From positions 682,001 through 746,000 of the forward strand of contig CP099423.1 in NCBI GenBank assembly GCA_024114885.1: a stretch of 64,000 nucleotides of DNA. The letters are read 5' to 3'. Under the pieces are notes generated by a model that ran no database searches, had not been told where the DNA came from, and worked only from the letters and a program-made list of their open reading frames with translations. Source of the DNA: Septoria linicola (taxonomy: Eukaryota > Ascomycota > Dothideomycetes > Mycosphaerellales > Mycosphaerellaceae). This document shows, one piece after another, positions 9,564-21,716 of the stretch; position 1 is the stretch's first letter, and the number at the start of each line of letters is the position of its first letter. The translations under genes were made by a program, and so were the position numbers.

Positions 9564-10491
9564 CTACATGCTGATTGTTGTAGTGCAGGCCATCGCGTCT
9601 TTAAGCGACCAAGCAAAACAGAACCTGTCGTTGGCAGGAAGGCTAGAGTCAAGAAACATGTACTCGACAGGATACAGAGAACAGAGAATATACGTCTCAG
9701 GCAGATACTGGCCAATCTCGAGGGATGAGGTCCCCAGGCTGGACTAGTGAACTGGATATATGCTCAGTTTCCTTACTGGCTTTGAACTTCACGAGTCTCC
9801 GGTGTAGCAGCATGAACACAACTGCCATAACTATGGTCACGACTAGGGCCTGCGAATCAGCAGCAAACTACTGGTCTAGCTCAACAGCAAGCCGCACGTG
9901 TCTAAAGAACGGGTCAACCGGGATGCAAGGCCAACACCACGTGGGCAGGTACATCGTACGGGTATGCCCATCCATGAATACTGAAGAGAATCATTTGTCT
10001 GTTGCCGAACGGGCTGTGGGGCTGCTGTTGGATGGCGCTCAGCGGGAAAGAAGCCTCGGATCGTTACGAGACATCTTGAGTGATCGTCCCGGCAAGCTCC
10101 AGTCGATGCCATCGACTTGAGGACGTCTTGACTGAGCTGCTCTCGATAGCTCGAGTTGAACACCACGAGTCGAGCTTGCCTTGGCTGGTGCACTCCCAAG
10201 TGAAATCAGCAAGCCAGTCTCAAGCGCTTCGCAGACTGCAGCACACCTTCTGCCACTTCATGCGGAGGCGAGAATGGCAACCTGGTGTGGAAGTTTGCAA
10301 GTAGTCAGTACTGCAACGCGGGCATGGTGGAAAGTACGTGGTGGGAAGCGACGAAGAATGACTTTGGAAGCATTGAGTGTGAGAGGTGGGAGGAGACTGG
10401 GTTGTGTGAGGGGTTGTGAATAGCGGAGTCAAGTCATGAGACAAACTACAGCAGCCAATATTCTGCATCAACGCTTCATACAGCCTATCTA
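9564..10491. other. intergenic, no supported gene
   Basis: Several short frames, none with a recognisable product or matching splice sites. Confidence 0.45.
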
Positions 10492-12406
10492 TCATTCCTC
10501 AAGATTGAAAGGATCCTCCCTCCCCGTTCCTCCTTCCAACTCCTCCAACGCAACACTATCCACACTCCACCCATTCCCCAACACCAACTCCTCCTCCACC
10601 GTTTCCCCCTCCAAAACATCATGATGCACCAACTCCCCACATCCCCCCTCCTCCTTCCCTCCCCTCCCCTCACATTCCTTCTTCCCCAACAGCCCCGCCA
10701 CCCTCTGCCCCATCTCCCTCCCCGAATACCAACTCCCATGCAAATACCCATAAAACTGCGTACTCACATGCTCCCCCGCAAAATAACAACCTCCCCACAT
10801 TCCCCCGCAAATTCTGATGCGACTTAAGCGTCACCTGCGGAGGCCAGTAAGAATAACTTCCTCGAAAGTTCGGAGTGAGTGTCCAGCGTGGGTAGTAGAA
10901 AGCTGTAGGTTCAGGAATTGTAACATTGGGAAACATGGATTGCAAGACATGCATAATTTCCGCTTGAGTTTCTGCATCGGATTGCCGTTCGACGCGGTAC
11001 GGTTGCGAGCCTGTGACGGTTGCGAAGAGGATGTGGGAGTCGGAGCCGAGGTATTTGGGCGTGGAGAGGGATTGGAAGACGGGGTAGAAGCCTCGTTGGT
11101 GGGGGTCGGCGTAGTAGAAGTATTCCGTGTTGGTGTTGTTGGGATCCCACCAGGAGGAGTTGAATTGGAGGAAGAGTTTGGTGTAGGTTGTCATGCCGAA
11201 GGATTGGATGGCGGTTTGTTTCCAGAGAGGGAGGGAGGGGTGGTAAGTGATTGAGTCGTGTTGGAGGACGCCGAGGGAAACGGTGTTGATCGCGTAGGCG
11301 GCGGAGATGCAGGTTCCGTCAGAGCTGTGGATTGTGACGCCGGTGTCGGAGTGGGTGATGTTGGTGACTGTGGTGTTGAGGAGGAGGCGGGGGTCGTTTG
11401 TCTGGTGGAGGAAAGTGGAGGCTTCGCCTTTGACGATTGTGTTGTAGCCGCGAGATTCGACGATGAAGGGCTCATCTTCGCCGAAGAGACCATAGGTGAA
11501 GTTTTCGACTGTTGTGCCGAAGATGAAGGAGCTGTCCTCGGGTGGAACAGCAATCGACCAGTCTGTTGAATGTATAAGCATCGATCTCACTTCGAGAAGA
11601 CAAACTTAGACATACCAAAGTTCACCCACTCTACTAGTGCAGCAGCCATGTCGTCTATCTCAGGTTTCCAGCCGGCGAGTGCAAGTCCTGTGCGTGTCGA
11701 CTCGTCTTGAACATTCTCGGTCAATAGCCTTCCAGCCTCAGCTATAGCTTCCTCCGAAACCTCGTCGTAAGCGTCCCACAGGTCATCAATAGTAATAGGT
11801 CCAGTCTCGTTGAACGTCAGATGCGTCTCATAATCTGGCGAGACCAGATTGATGTTGTACTTTTCTATCTGAGCTGCATTAGCTGCGCTCGACATTCAAA
11901 GGCCTGAGTGGAGGCATACCAGATGGTAAATGGGATTGACGAAATTGCCACCGACTCCATGGACCTGTTGTAGAAGTTCATCAGGTTTAGTTCCTTGACC
12001 TAGATGGCTGGACGCTGCGTACCCAGTTGGCTCCAATCTCAACTTTATGCGGATCACCATTACTCTGCCGGCCAAAATCGACATTCGCTATGCGACCTCC
12101 GATATAGTCATTGGCTTCTATAATCACAAAGTCGGTAACCGAAGCATTGACTAGAGCTTGCTAGAAGCAAGTCAGCCACTGCAGAACGGTGGAAGCATAT
12201 CGAGTTGACTTACTGCCGCAGTAATGCCTGCTACTCCAGCTCCTCTGCATGATTATTAGCCTAGACCTCATGTAACATGCATAGAATCTGGCTCACAGAA
12301 TCGCGACTGTCGTTTGTCGACATTGCGCGTCTTCAGTCCTTGGCTGTGCAACATATGCCAGCGCTGATTCAGTCAAGCATGCTGCTGTAAGTAGTACTGC
12401 CTTCAT
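10492..12406 (-). CDS. secreted FAD-dependent amine/polyamine oxidase, frame broken near the C-terminus
   Basis: Six exons: 12406-12297, 12244-12214, 12160-12023, 11964-11920, 11868-11616 and 11562-10492. The start MKAVLLTAACLTESALA is a signal peptide. Then come the FAD-binding motif VAILGAGVAGITAA, IIEANDYIGGRI, GANWVHGVGGN and the substrate-domain run SRGYNTIV...NTTVTNITHSDTGV. Five introns of 51-58 bp all fit GT-AG rules. Near 10780-10790 the frame needed for NLRGNVGRL must shift by one base to read YFAGEHVSTQFYGYLHGSW, the conserved C-terminal FAD motif. Exon lengths sum to 3n+1, so one extra base is present: a sequence error or a disabling mutation. Such enzymes oxidise polyamines or other amines and release hydrogen peroxide. 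Confidence 0.82.
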
Positions 12407-13229
12407 GCTTTCGACTGCACAGTATATGCACTGGATGAGAGCAAGACATCATCGCGGGACAAGGCAGATTTATAGCAGTGGCATGCCACTCAGCTGCATC
12501 TGCAATCGTGGTCTGATTGCCGTTCCTACTGACACTAGCCATTCGTGGCTGCGCAAGATGCATGGCAGAGACTGTCTGCTGTGGACCTCTCATTGCGGTA
12601 TTGGTATGTAGGGCGGTCGCGGAGACTCCGGAGGCGTTGCCATGTCGCGCATGGTTTCTCGTGATCCTGTGCCACACCAGAGCTAGAGCCAAAGGTGGCG
12701 CCTATGGACAGTAGTGATTGGTACCTTAGCCAGAGGCGTGGCTCCACATCCTTGGCAAGACGTCTTGGCTGTGGATGCGGTATAGCCTCGACTTGCACTT
12801 ATCGTGTTGGGACAGACAGGCGTTTGACTTTGGCCATGTCTTGTCGCGCTCGCATCTTCACGGCCACTGCTGCGAGATAAAGCCAGGTAGACAATCTTTA
12901 CGATGTTGGTGAGTTGCTGGCAACTTCGTGACCCAAACGCAGTGGTAAATCTCTTAACATGTCTGTGGCACTTGTTGTTGACGTGCTCGGACGAGAGCTG
13001 AGAAGAGAAACAGTAGTCAAGTTCGCCTGCTAATCAAGAATTACAACAATCAAAGGCTCGGTATCCGAAACTTCATCCTTCACTTACACGCCTTTCTCAA
13101 TCTTGCTCCTCAGTACGCCCGCTTGCACGCTTGTCATATCCTCGTTCCATCGTCGGGTTGCCACGAAGTCGGATGTTCTTCCAAGCCTATCCTCCAGGCA
13201 GTGGGTATCATTTGTTGTGCCGACCACGC
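12407..13229. other. intergenic between amine oxidase promoter and acyl-CoA synthetase 3' end
   Basis: No supported gene or repeat. The left part should hold the promoter of the gene starting at 12406. Confidence 0.5.
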
Positions 13230-15437
13230 CTAGCTTGATCCGTAGGCCTTCTTGATCTCCTCCTTGTACTTCTCGGTAATGCCTTTTCGGTTAAGCTTCT
13301 GGGCGGACGTGACGAGTTGCTATCTCTACATTAGCACTTGGCGATCAACAGGAAGCTGTGAAAAACTTACGTTCTGTGGCGTCCACTCCTCATCTGTAAG
13401 TACAACTCCCTCAATGATCTCAATTCCAGCAAGACCCTGCTTCCTGCCGGTGTCTTGCATGGCCTTGAGCACCAGATTGTTGATCTTCTTGTTGTGGGCC
13501 AGGTCCTCGAGCCCATGACCCTCAATGCCGTTGTCACTAGCAAGTTGCTTGAGTGCAGGTTCAGCAGGCACAACGATAGCGATGGGCTTGTTCTTGTCCT
13601 GCTGTGCATACACGCAGATATTCTGGACGATCTTGGTGGATCTGTAGACAGACTCCAGCTTCTCGAGGGCAATGTACTCGCCGTTGAGAGTCTTGACCAA
13701 GTTCTTCTTACGATCGATAACCTTGAGCTGGCCCAGGCTGTCGAACTCACCGATATCACCCGTCTTGAACCAGCCATCACTAGTGAACGACTCCTCGGTC
13801 TCTTTTGGAAGATCGAGGTATCCAGAGGTGACGGCAGGGCCGCGGATCCAAATTTCGCCCTGAGGTGGGTTGTTCGTGGAGTGGTATCCCGCATCTGGGA
13901 AGTCAACTAGTTTGACTTCAACGGAACCAGGAACCTCACCAAGAGCAGCGTCAGTCCACGATAGAGGGTCTGTCACGGCACCCATGGCAGCCGTCTCGGT
14001 CAGACCGTAGCCAGAAATCATTGGTGCAATACACATGGAGATGAAGCGCTGCGTCTCCTTGGCGACTGGACCACCACCGTTCAAGCAGATGCGCAGCCTG
14101 CCACCAGTTGCCTGGCCAACCTTCTTGAAGACGACATTATCGACAATGCTGGTGCCGACGCTAGATAGAGGCAAGTAGCTTGCGTTGTTCATCATGAAGC
14201 TCTTGGCACTCATGGCACCCCAGAAGAGGTTCTTGGAGACTGGGTTCAGCTTCTCGACCTTGTTCATGACGCCCTTCTTGACAGTCTCCCACACAGCAGG
14301 TACACCTACGAGAATGGTAGGCTTGAACTCTGCAATATCGCCTCTGCAGTTGCGCATGGAAGCGTCGGAAATGGTCTTTGGGTTGCCATATCCCATGGAA
14401 CCTCCCCAGTACAGACAAGCGGATTCGAAGACGAATTCCAGAATGTGAGCAAGTGGGAGGTAAGTGAGCAGACCGTCACCAGGTCCGAGGTATGGGCCCA
14501 CAATCACGTCAACGCCGGCAATAGCAGCGATGACGTTCTTGTGAGTGAGAAGGACACCCTTTGGCGCGCCTGTGGAGCCGGAAGTGTACATGATGCAGCA
14601 GAGGTCATCTGGCGAAGGTGGAGTTGGCTCGACCTTGTTCTGCTTACCCAGCTCAATAAACTCTGTGAAGCTGTGCACAGTCAAGTGTGGGTGCGCTTCC
14701 TTGAGCTTCTGCACGTCTGCCTTGGTCTTCTCCGCGTCGGACTGCTTCGTTGGCGCGTCATCGTCATTGTAGATGACATGCTGGATGTCCTTTGTCTCTT
14801 GCAGCGGCTTGATGAGCTTGGTGAGGAGGTGAGGGTCGAGGAAGATGGCCTTGGCGTGTGTCTGCTGGAGAGAGTGCTTGAGGCCCTCTTCTCCGAGAGT
14901 GTCGTAGGCAGTGACAATGGGCATGCTCTGAGACTGCGCACCATGAGCCGTGGCTAGCCAGTATGGGTGCGTGGCAGCAAAGATGTGCACGCGGTCTGGT
15001 GCGTTCATGCCGAGGGCTCGGAAACCGCAGCCGGCATTGAGGGCGAGCTGCTCATACTCGACAAAGGACATGTATTCATATCCCGACAGCTCGTAGTAGG
15101 TCCATTTCTTGTCGACCTCCGTCTCGACGCCATCGACAGTCTTCTTGACCTTCTTGTTCTCCTCGTGCAGCTTGACCAGCTTCCGCTTGCCGAGCGCCTT
15201 TGCGTTGCCGTACTTTTCGCTTGATCGCTTGAGGATGTCGAAGATGGTGTTGACGCCGGGCTCGGGTGTCGACTTGAGCTCTGGTGTTCGCACGTTGCGG
15301 CGAGGCACCGTCTCGCCGTCCTTCTTCTGCACGCCTTGCACTTCGGCGGTGAAAGGCGGCTTTTTGTACAATTTGGGCTGCGGAACCAGCGTTTTGAGGT
15401 CCTTGCGTGCCATGATGCCGGCGTTGTGGTCCGTCAT
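13230..15437 (-). CDS. long-chain fatty acyl-CoA synthetase (Faa1/Faa4-like)
   Basis: Exons 15437-13371 and 13319-13230 give 718 residues, near the 700 of yeast Faa1. The AMP-binding core is YTSGSTGAPKGVLLTHKN, followed by YLPLAHILEF, GYGLTETAAMG and the fatty-acyl signature TGDIGEFDSLGQLKVIDRKK with LVKTLNGEYIALEKLE. The last exon adds QLVTSAQKLNRKGI...KKAYGSS, the normal end of this family; the 51-bp intron has a GCTAATG branch site. It activates long-chain fatty acids to acyl-CoA with ATP for lipid synthesis and beta-oxidation. The frame is open upstream to GTG 15476, but the first ATG is 15437. No peroxisomal targeting signal (SKL type) is present at the C-terminus. Confidence 0.94.
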
Positions 15438-16297
15438 CGTGGAGGAGGTGTGTGAGGAGGAGACGGAGTGATTCACTAGTTATAGTTCTGCTGACGGTTG
15501 CGCTGGGATGTACCAAGCAGTCAAACGGCATGCACCGGATACCAAACAGGTGTAGAATGGGCTCGCTATCGACTGGGGGCTGCGATGCTAAGACCTTGAG
15601 GATCTTGGAGAGTCGAGCTGTGGAAAGCGATGACCTCAATTGCCGCCAAGTGAACGCCTCTTTGTGGAGTTGAGTTGCGCTCTCAACAGCAACAACAACA
15701 CAGACGAGCTACGAAGCTAAACATACGGGGTGCGAGTCTCTTCTATATACACATCTCTCTGTCGGCGAAGCTGTAGGACCGTTGCGAGAACGAGTCTACG
15801 GCCGCCTTGGAGCTCACAGACAACGGTATTGGCTTATACGCGCCACAGAATCATCCTCAGGTAGCTGTGGCAGTCCTATAGAACTATGTGAGGTGTGCCT
15901 TGAGCCAAATCCTCCCGCCCCCTCTCAGCTGACCGTAGACCTCGCCACCTGCCACGGTCTTTGTCCATATATGTCGCTGTGCGAGAACGAGCGCGAGAAG
16001 TAGTTACTCTCTTCACCCTGGATACTGCTGCTGTACTGTGCATCATCTTCAGCTTCAAGCTGCTGTCTCGGATGTCAGCGGTCGCCCACACGTATCATCT
16101 GGCTTGGCGCCGGTGCGTCGGCCAACCGCGGAGAGACGAGAGGACCCTCTCATCTTACATACAAACTCAGATGTGACATCGACCAGCTCTCACGACCGCG
16201 GCATCCCGACCATCATTCCATGACGTGGACTGCATCCGTACGCCAAGTTGGGGACGACGAGCTCGATTAGAACGCACACGTGGCAGTGAGCAGGAAC
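15438..16297. other. divergent intergenic region
   Basis: Lies between the starts of the acyl-CoA synthetase (-) and the methyltransferase (+), so it should hold both promoters. No gene seen. Confidence 0.5.
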
Positions 16298-17247
16298 ATG
16301 GACGCACTGCTCGCCACACTTGGCGACGAGATTCAAGATGTTGATGAAGGTGAGCTCATGTGCCTGCAGTATTGTACAGCTTCAAGTGCCATGGCTCAGG
16401 CATGGCAGCCATGAGCGACTTGCGATAACTGGCAAGTACAGAAGTTTATGATCTCTTCTCTCAATCTTCCTCACTAGAAGATCTCGGAATGCTCAACTCG
16501 AAGACTGCTGTGCTTGATGTCAACATTGCTGGCCGTGACTTCGAAATTACACAGTCGCCAGGCCTGCTAGAATCACAGCGTGAAGGTGGCACTACTGGCG
16601 CTGCCGTGTGGCAGTCCACTGTCCGCTGCGCAGAGTGGATGGAAACTACTGATAACGTGCTGTTCACTTCTGCTGTCCTCAATTCAGAGTCTACTGTTTT
16701 GGAGCTCGGAGCCGGCATATCTGGCATCTTGCCGTGCATACTGGGTCCAAAGGTCGACAAATTCGTCTGCACTGATCAAGCTTATACCCTCAAAGCCCTA
16801 CAGAGCAACATCACCTCAAATACGCGAGCCACCAGATCGTCTTCCAAAAGCAAAAGGAGCGATACCAATGTTCGAGTACTGCCACTGGATTGGGAGACCG
16901 ACGACGCTAGCAGTTTCTTACACTCAAATGGCTTGAGTCCTGGACCAGACATGATAATTGCTTGCGATTGCATATACAACTATGCCTTGATACGACCATT
17001 CGTACAGACGTGTGCCGACCTATCCAAGGCTCGCAGGGTGGCCCTCGAAGCTGCAGAGATGCCTAGCGTTCCAACCCTTTGCATAGTTGTTCAGCAACTA
17101 CGACAAGCCGAAGTCTTTGAACAATGGGTGACCACCTTCCATCAATTCTTCCACGTCTGGAGGGTCCCAAGCGATCAGCTATCAGTAGGCCTACAGGATG
17201 GCAGCGGCTTTGCGGTGCACATTGGACTCTTGCGCGAGGAGTCCTGA
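16298..17247 (+). CDS. class I SAM-dependent methyltransferase, protein-lysine type (METTL21/Rkm5-like)
   Basis: Exons 16298-16349 and 16478-17247 give 273 residues; the 128-bp intron (GTGAGC...CACTAG) joins MDALLATLGDEIQDVDE to EDLGMLNSK. The SAM-binding motif is VLELGAGISGILPCILG near residue 100, preceded by GAAVWQSTVRCAEW, the family's 'TG..VW' element. Later come VLPLDWE and MIIACDCIYN, matching the motif II Asp and the DxxY-like post-II region of METTL21-type enzymes. These modify lysines of ribosomal proteins, chaperones or elongation factors; yeast Rkm5, of similar layout, acts on ribosomal protein L1. The exact substrate cannot be told. Confidence 0.82.
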
Positions 17248-17433
17248 GGCACATCGGTACGCCAGCATTTGGCGATCGTCCTGCGGTGACTCCACGACTC
17301 GCCATGTCTTCGAGCTCTCGCCGCTGGTAGCATCCAGTAGTGGCCACAGCGTGATGGAATCGAGTGGCGCACTGGTCTTTGCCCTTGGATCCGTCCGTCC
17401 TGTCGGCAGAGAGCTTCACGTCTAGACTCCTGC

Positions 17434-17803
17434 CTACGCATTGACGCCATTATCTCGCACGCAGTTGACCTTCGTGTAGGTACTTGGATTGCTTTCTGTA
17501 ATATAGTAACATTCGTTCAAGGTGTTGTGGCACTGGAGCATATATTAGCCAGAAGCCGACAGCCACCAACACGAGACAGGCACTACTCACAAATGTGTCG
17601 CATTCACAATTCCAGCCCAGGAAACCTCCTTTCAGATAGCAGAAACCACAGTTCGTCCTGTCTCCCGGCGAAGACCTGCATGTTCGCCACTCCTCGTCCG
17701 GTCGGTATTCTGTCAACAATGAAAAGGCCACGTCGGGAGCTTGATCAGCGGCATGGATCAGAGAGGCAAGAGCCAGGAAGAATGTGTAGATGAACAGCAA
17801 CAT
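17434..17803 (-). CDS. small secreted cysteine-rich protein, effector-like
   Basis: Exons 17803-17591 and 17532-17434 give 103 residues. The start MLLFIYTFFLALASLIHA is a signal peptide. The mature protein has eight cysteines, in RTC, TNCGFC, NCEC, FC, ECYY and VNCV contexts. The 58-bp intron (GTGAGT, GGCTAAT branch site, CTCCAG) joins CECDTF to CHNTLNECYYITE and leads to a stop after NCVRDNGVNA. Without splicing the frame would instead run into a hydrophobic stretch with fewer cysteines, so the spliced form is preferred. Size, secretion and even cysteine number fit small secreted proteins of plant-associated fungi, some of which are effectors. No family is recognised and function is unknown. 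Confidence 0.68.
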
Positions 17804-18477
17804 CGTGAGTGCGTCTGTCGTGCTGCGTTGTCGATGTCAATTGTAAGGAATTGGTGAGGAAACAAACACTAAAATGGCTATGCAGGCAATAATAGCATCA
17901 AGATCTCACTCTCCTGCGCTAGAATCTTGGTGTACGCGACCACGCGTCTTGACGAGTCGGGACCTGAGACGCATTTCTGGTGATCGTGATGTTCCGCGGA
18001 TCCACTAGTAGAGAGACAAGACCTTGGCGCTCAACATGCCTTGTCGACATGGCGGCTATGGGCAATGCACCTTACTCCCAAACGATGCCTTTAATGACTC
18101 CCGGATCACCTAGCGAGCGGGCGCAAAGACCATGCGCGGCTCTAACTAGTAAACACATTAGCACGCATATTGTGTTCGCATACCCCCTCCCGTGGGCCAT
18201 GCAAGGGTGCTAGGCATAAGTTCTTCGCCTTGGCGCCCAGCTCAACCCATACACAAACCCAAGACTTTGGCGGCGCAATCGTGGCGGTACGAGACCTGCC
18301 GAACAACACTTGGGAACTATTGGCAACGAGAAAGTCTTTGATCTTACCTCCTGAGGATGATGATGGCAGTGCTACTGTAGTAGTGGTATCTTTCTTTCTC
18401 GACCACTATTATTGTGCTGCTGACACCACCACTATCACAACCCGACTCTCGCTAAACACACCCATCTGGAAGCAAAC
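17804..18477. other. divergent intergenic region
   Basis: Promoters of the small secreted protein (-) and the GH76 gene (+). No gene seen. Confidence 0.5.
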
Positions 18478-20050
18478 ATGAGGACGGCCGCTTTGCTTCC
18501 TGCGCTTTTGCCGCTGGCGGCAGTGCAAGCTATTGACCTCAACTTGGACGACGCGCAGTCTATTCGAAATGCTGCAGCAACTGTTGCAGAGAAGATGGTC
18601 GGCTGGTACCAAGGCAAATCTTTTCAAATTCCTGGACTTTTACCTGGGCCGTATTACTGGTGGGAGGCCGGCGCCATGTTTGGTTCTTTAATCGATTACT
18701 GGTATTACACGGGCGATGAACAGTATAATCATTTGGTGTCGGAGGCTCTTTTATTCCAGGTCAGTCGCTGCATTCCCACGGCATTCCAAGCAGCAGCGAT
18801 ATTTTGGAGAAATGTCAAAGTCCTTCTAACTAACGCCAAAACAGGTTGGACCAGATGCGAATTTCATGCCTCCTAATCAATCAAAGACTCTTGGGAACGA
18901 TGATCAAGCCTTTTGGGGTATTGCCGCCATGTCAGCAGCAGAATTCAGATTTCCAGACCCGCCTTCAGATAAACCACAATGGCTCGCTCTCGCACAAGCC
19001 GTGTTCAACATTCAAGCAACACGCTGGCACGAAGAAGCATGTGGTGGAGGCCTAAAGTGGCAAATCTTCACTTTCAACAACGGTCAGTCGGCAGTCTTTC
19101 CGGTTCACTGGGAATTAATCTCCAAAGTATCAAAAGCATGACTCTAACATGACTTCCAGGGTACAATTACAAAAACGCAATCTCAAACGGCTGCTTCCTG
19201 AATCTCGCTGCCCGCTTGGCTATGTATACGAAAAACGACACATTCTCCCAATGGGCCGACCGCACATGGGACTGGTCCCAGAACATCGGCATGGTCGCCG
19301 AGAACTACTTTGTCTACGACGGGTCCGACGACTTGATCAACTGCAGCGAACTCAACCACCACCAATGGTCCTACAATGCTGGAGTCTACCTCAACGCCGC
19401 CGCTGCAATGTGGAACGTCACGGCCGGAGGCCCGGATGAAGCCAAGTGGAAGACCCGAGTTGACGGAATGTTGCAGGGAATTTTGCAGGTCTTCTTTCGA
19501 GATAGCATCATGGTGGAGAGTATGTGTGAGGAGGTCAATAATTGCAATATTGATCAGCAGACGTTCAAGGCGTATCTGAGTCGGTGGATGGCGGCGAGTG
19601 TGAAGGTTGCGCCGTTTATTCATGATACGGTTATGCCGTTGTTGGAGAGTTCGGCGATGGCTGCTGCGAAGTCGGTGAGTTGAAGCCTTTTGCCCTACCT
19701 TCACGTTTGTGAAGTAAAGCTAACTATTTGTTTCCCAGTGCACTGGTGGCAGAGACGGCGAGACCTGCGGCACGAAATGGACGACAGGCGAGTGGGATGG
19801 CGGGTTTGGCGTCGGCCAGCAGATGAACGCTCTGGAGGTCATTCAGTCGAACCTCATTGACCAAGTGCGCGGCCCTGTGGGTAATGGTACGGGAGCCACA
19901 TCTACCGGCGATGCCAATGCCGGGCTGGGGGACAGCGGCACCTATGACCCTCCTGATGCCATTACTACTGGTGATACAGCAGGAGCTGGTATTGTCACAG
20001 CTTTGGTGCTGATTGGTCTGATGGGTGGCTCGTACTGGATGGTGCAATAG
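18478..20050 (+). CDS. GPI-anchored GH76 endo-1,6-alpha-mannosidase-like protein (Dfg5/Dcw1 family)
   Basis: Exons 18478-18759, 18845-19082, 19160-19674 and 19739-20050 give 448 residues. It starts with a signal peptide (MRTAALLPALLPLAAVQA). Family marks follow: DDAQSIRNAAATVAEKM, YYWWEAGAMFGSLIDYW, the double-aspartate motif GNDDQAFWGIAAMSAAE, CGGGLKWQIFTFNNG, and a Cys-containing end CTGGRDGETCGTKW. The C-terminal hydrophobic tail (GIVTALVLIGLMGGSYW) after a Gly/Ser/Thr-rich stretch is a GPI-attachment signal. Family members cross-link GPI proteins into the cell wall through GPI mannose. All three introns (85, 77, 64 bp) obey GT-AG. Confidence 0.93.
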
Positions 20051-21716
20051 TGTTTATAGAGACGAAAGCACAAGTCAAGTCAAGCTCAGTGATCTGCTAT
20101 CCGTCGAACGCGGAGCTCATCCTGGTCTGTATGCGAGCGCTGAAGCTTGATCTGTTGTGCTATTCGTTCTGCATTTGCCGATATGATGGTAGCCGATTCC
20201 GAGTACCTCTGCGCTGGACACAGAATTGAAAAGGGTGCGAAGCTGGTGAGTCTCTGCTGCAGTAGTGAGCTTGAGGCCCTCCGATATTGCCTATCACCGC
20301 GAGGCCGCCGATGTCCGCTCTCAATGTGGTTCAGAGCAGCCATGCGCAGACAATGTCATCTCTGCGCTGATGATGCTTCTAGTGCTGGCGAGCTTCGCTG
20401 CTTCCTGCAACCCTCACGAACAGCTCATCTTCGGAGCTTCAACGTGTTGTCGTGGCCTCTGGGGAGACCCACAGTCCATACGAGAGATATCGAATTCGCT
20501 GCGCCGTTATCTTCAGCCGTGACAGCACATGGCACGAGTGTTATGTTGGGTCTACCACTAGCACTGCACCACCAACATAGCGGCATCACTGCCATGTCAG
20601 CAGCATTGCTACGCCTCAGGCAGATGGAGCTGTTGTCCAGACGAAAAGACGAGGCTAGGTAGACCTTGCAGGTGCATGAAAACGGCAGGCCGCCTCGTCT
20701 TCCAAATGCCAGCGAGAGCACGATTGACAGGAGGACCGCAGCAGAGCATGAGAGTTTAGCTGCAGCAAACAGGTGTCGTCCCTGCACTGGAGCACTAACA
20801 ATATGCGAGGCAAACTGTATGGAGACACATTGAGCTGTAAGCTGTAAGCCCATGTGCTTTGCTGCCCGACGAGGTGTGTGCAAGCAGCTTCGGCGAGCGT
20901 ATCACACGCGGCGGAACAGTTTTTGGCGAACCGCTTTTGACTGCATTGTGACGATGACTGTGGCACGTTGTATGTCACTGATTTAGTAGGTGGGTGATGA
21001 TCAATGGCAGGATGAAGGATTGTAGGCCAACCACAAGAGATCGACCTCAGCCTTTCCCTCAGCAGACTCGTGATATAGCCGCTGTCACGATGGGCCCACT
21101 TCCATGTTGATCACCTGGCGGGACCCTAGTTCTGACTAAGTTAGTCGTTGTTGTTTGCAGCACGTCGTACACTTCCCGACAGCAGGTAGAATTGTCCAAA
21201 TACAGCTCAGTCTGACACGACGATGCGAACCAGCGGCGAACGACAGACGAATCCATGAACGAGGCGCAGCTGTCGAGCCAAAAGCTGAACTAGACCACAT
21301 TCGCTGTGGAACCACGATCCTCATCACGTTGGCGGCACGCTTCACCGCTCGCGCGCCTGAGTAAGGCCGACATTAATCCTGTTATACAGCTCGTCACCGG
21401 CGGTTGCAACGCTGCTGTGCCTTCCTGAACGATAGGCGTAGTTTCCAAGTGTGTCAAAAGGGCTCCGAGTGACAGTCAAGAAGCTGCAGGTGGCACTGCA
21501 ACGGAAACACGACTTGACGCTATTGCGGATGAGCCTGCATGAACCACCCATGGAAGGCTTCAGAGCGCAACGTTGTACGAGGCTGCGTGTGCGACACAAC
21601 ACTTGATTGAGCCATTGCAGCACGAGGACGACAAAGGAGGAGAGCAGTGCAGTGCAGTCCGCCATACAACAACAGACGTTAGGCCACGATTGGCTTGTGA
21701 CGGAGCCAAGCGCAAC
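20051..21716. other. long intergenic stretch, no supported gene
   Basis: About 1.7 kb upstream of the kinase-like gene. Open frames on both strands (for example 20425-20883 minus and 21342-21755 minus) give Cys/Arg-rich peptides with no recognisable domain or consistent start. The kinase frame itself is open back to 21573, but only from a TTG. Confidence 0.45.

Noticed and set aside
12000..12030. Apparent frameshift after GANW in the amine oxidase
   Set aside because: A 58-bp intron (12022-11965; GTACGC, AACTAAAC, CAACAG) removes it and gives the conserved GANWVHGVGGN.
17450..17590. C-terminal membrane span on the small secreted protein
   Set aside because: That hydrophobic stretch is the translation of the 58-bp intron; splicing gives three more cysteines and an early stop.
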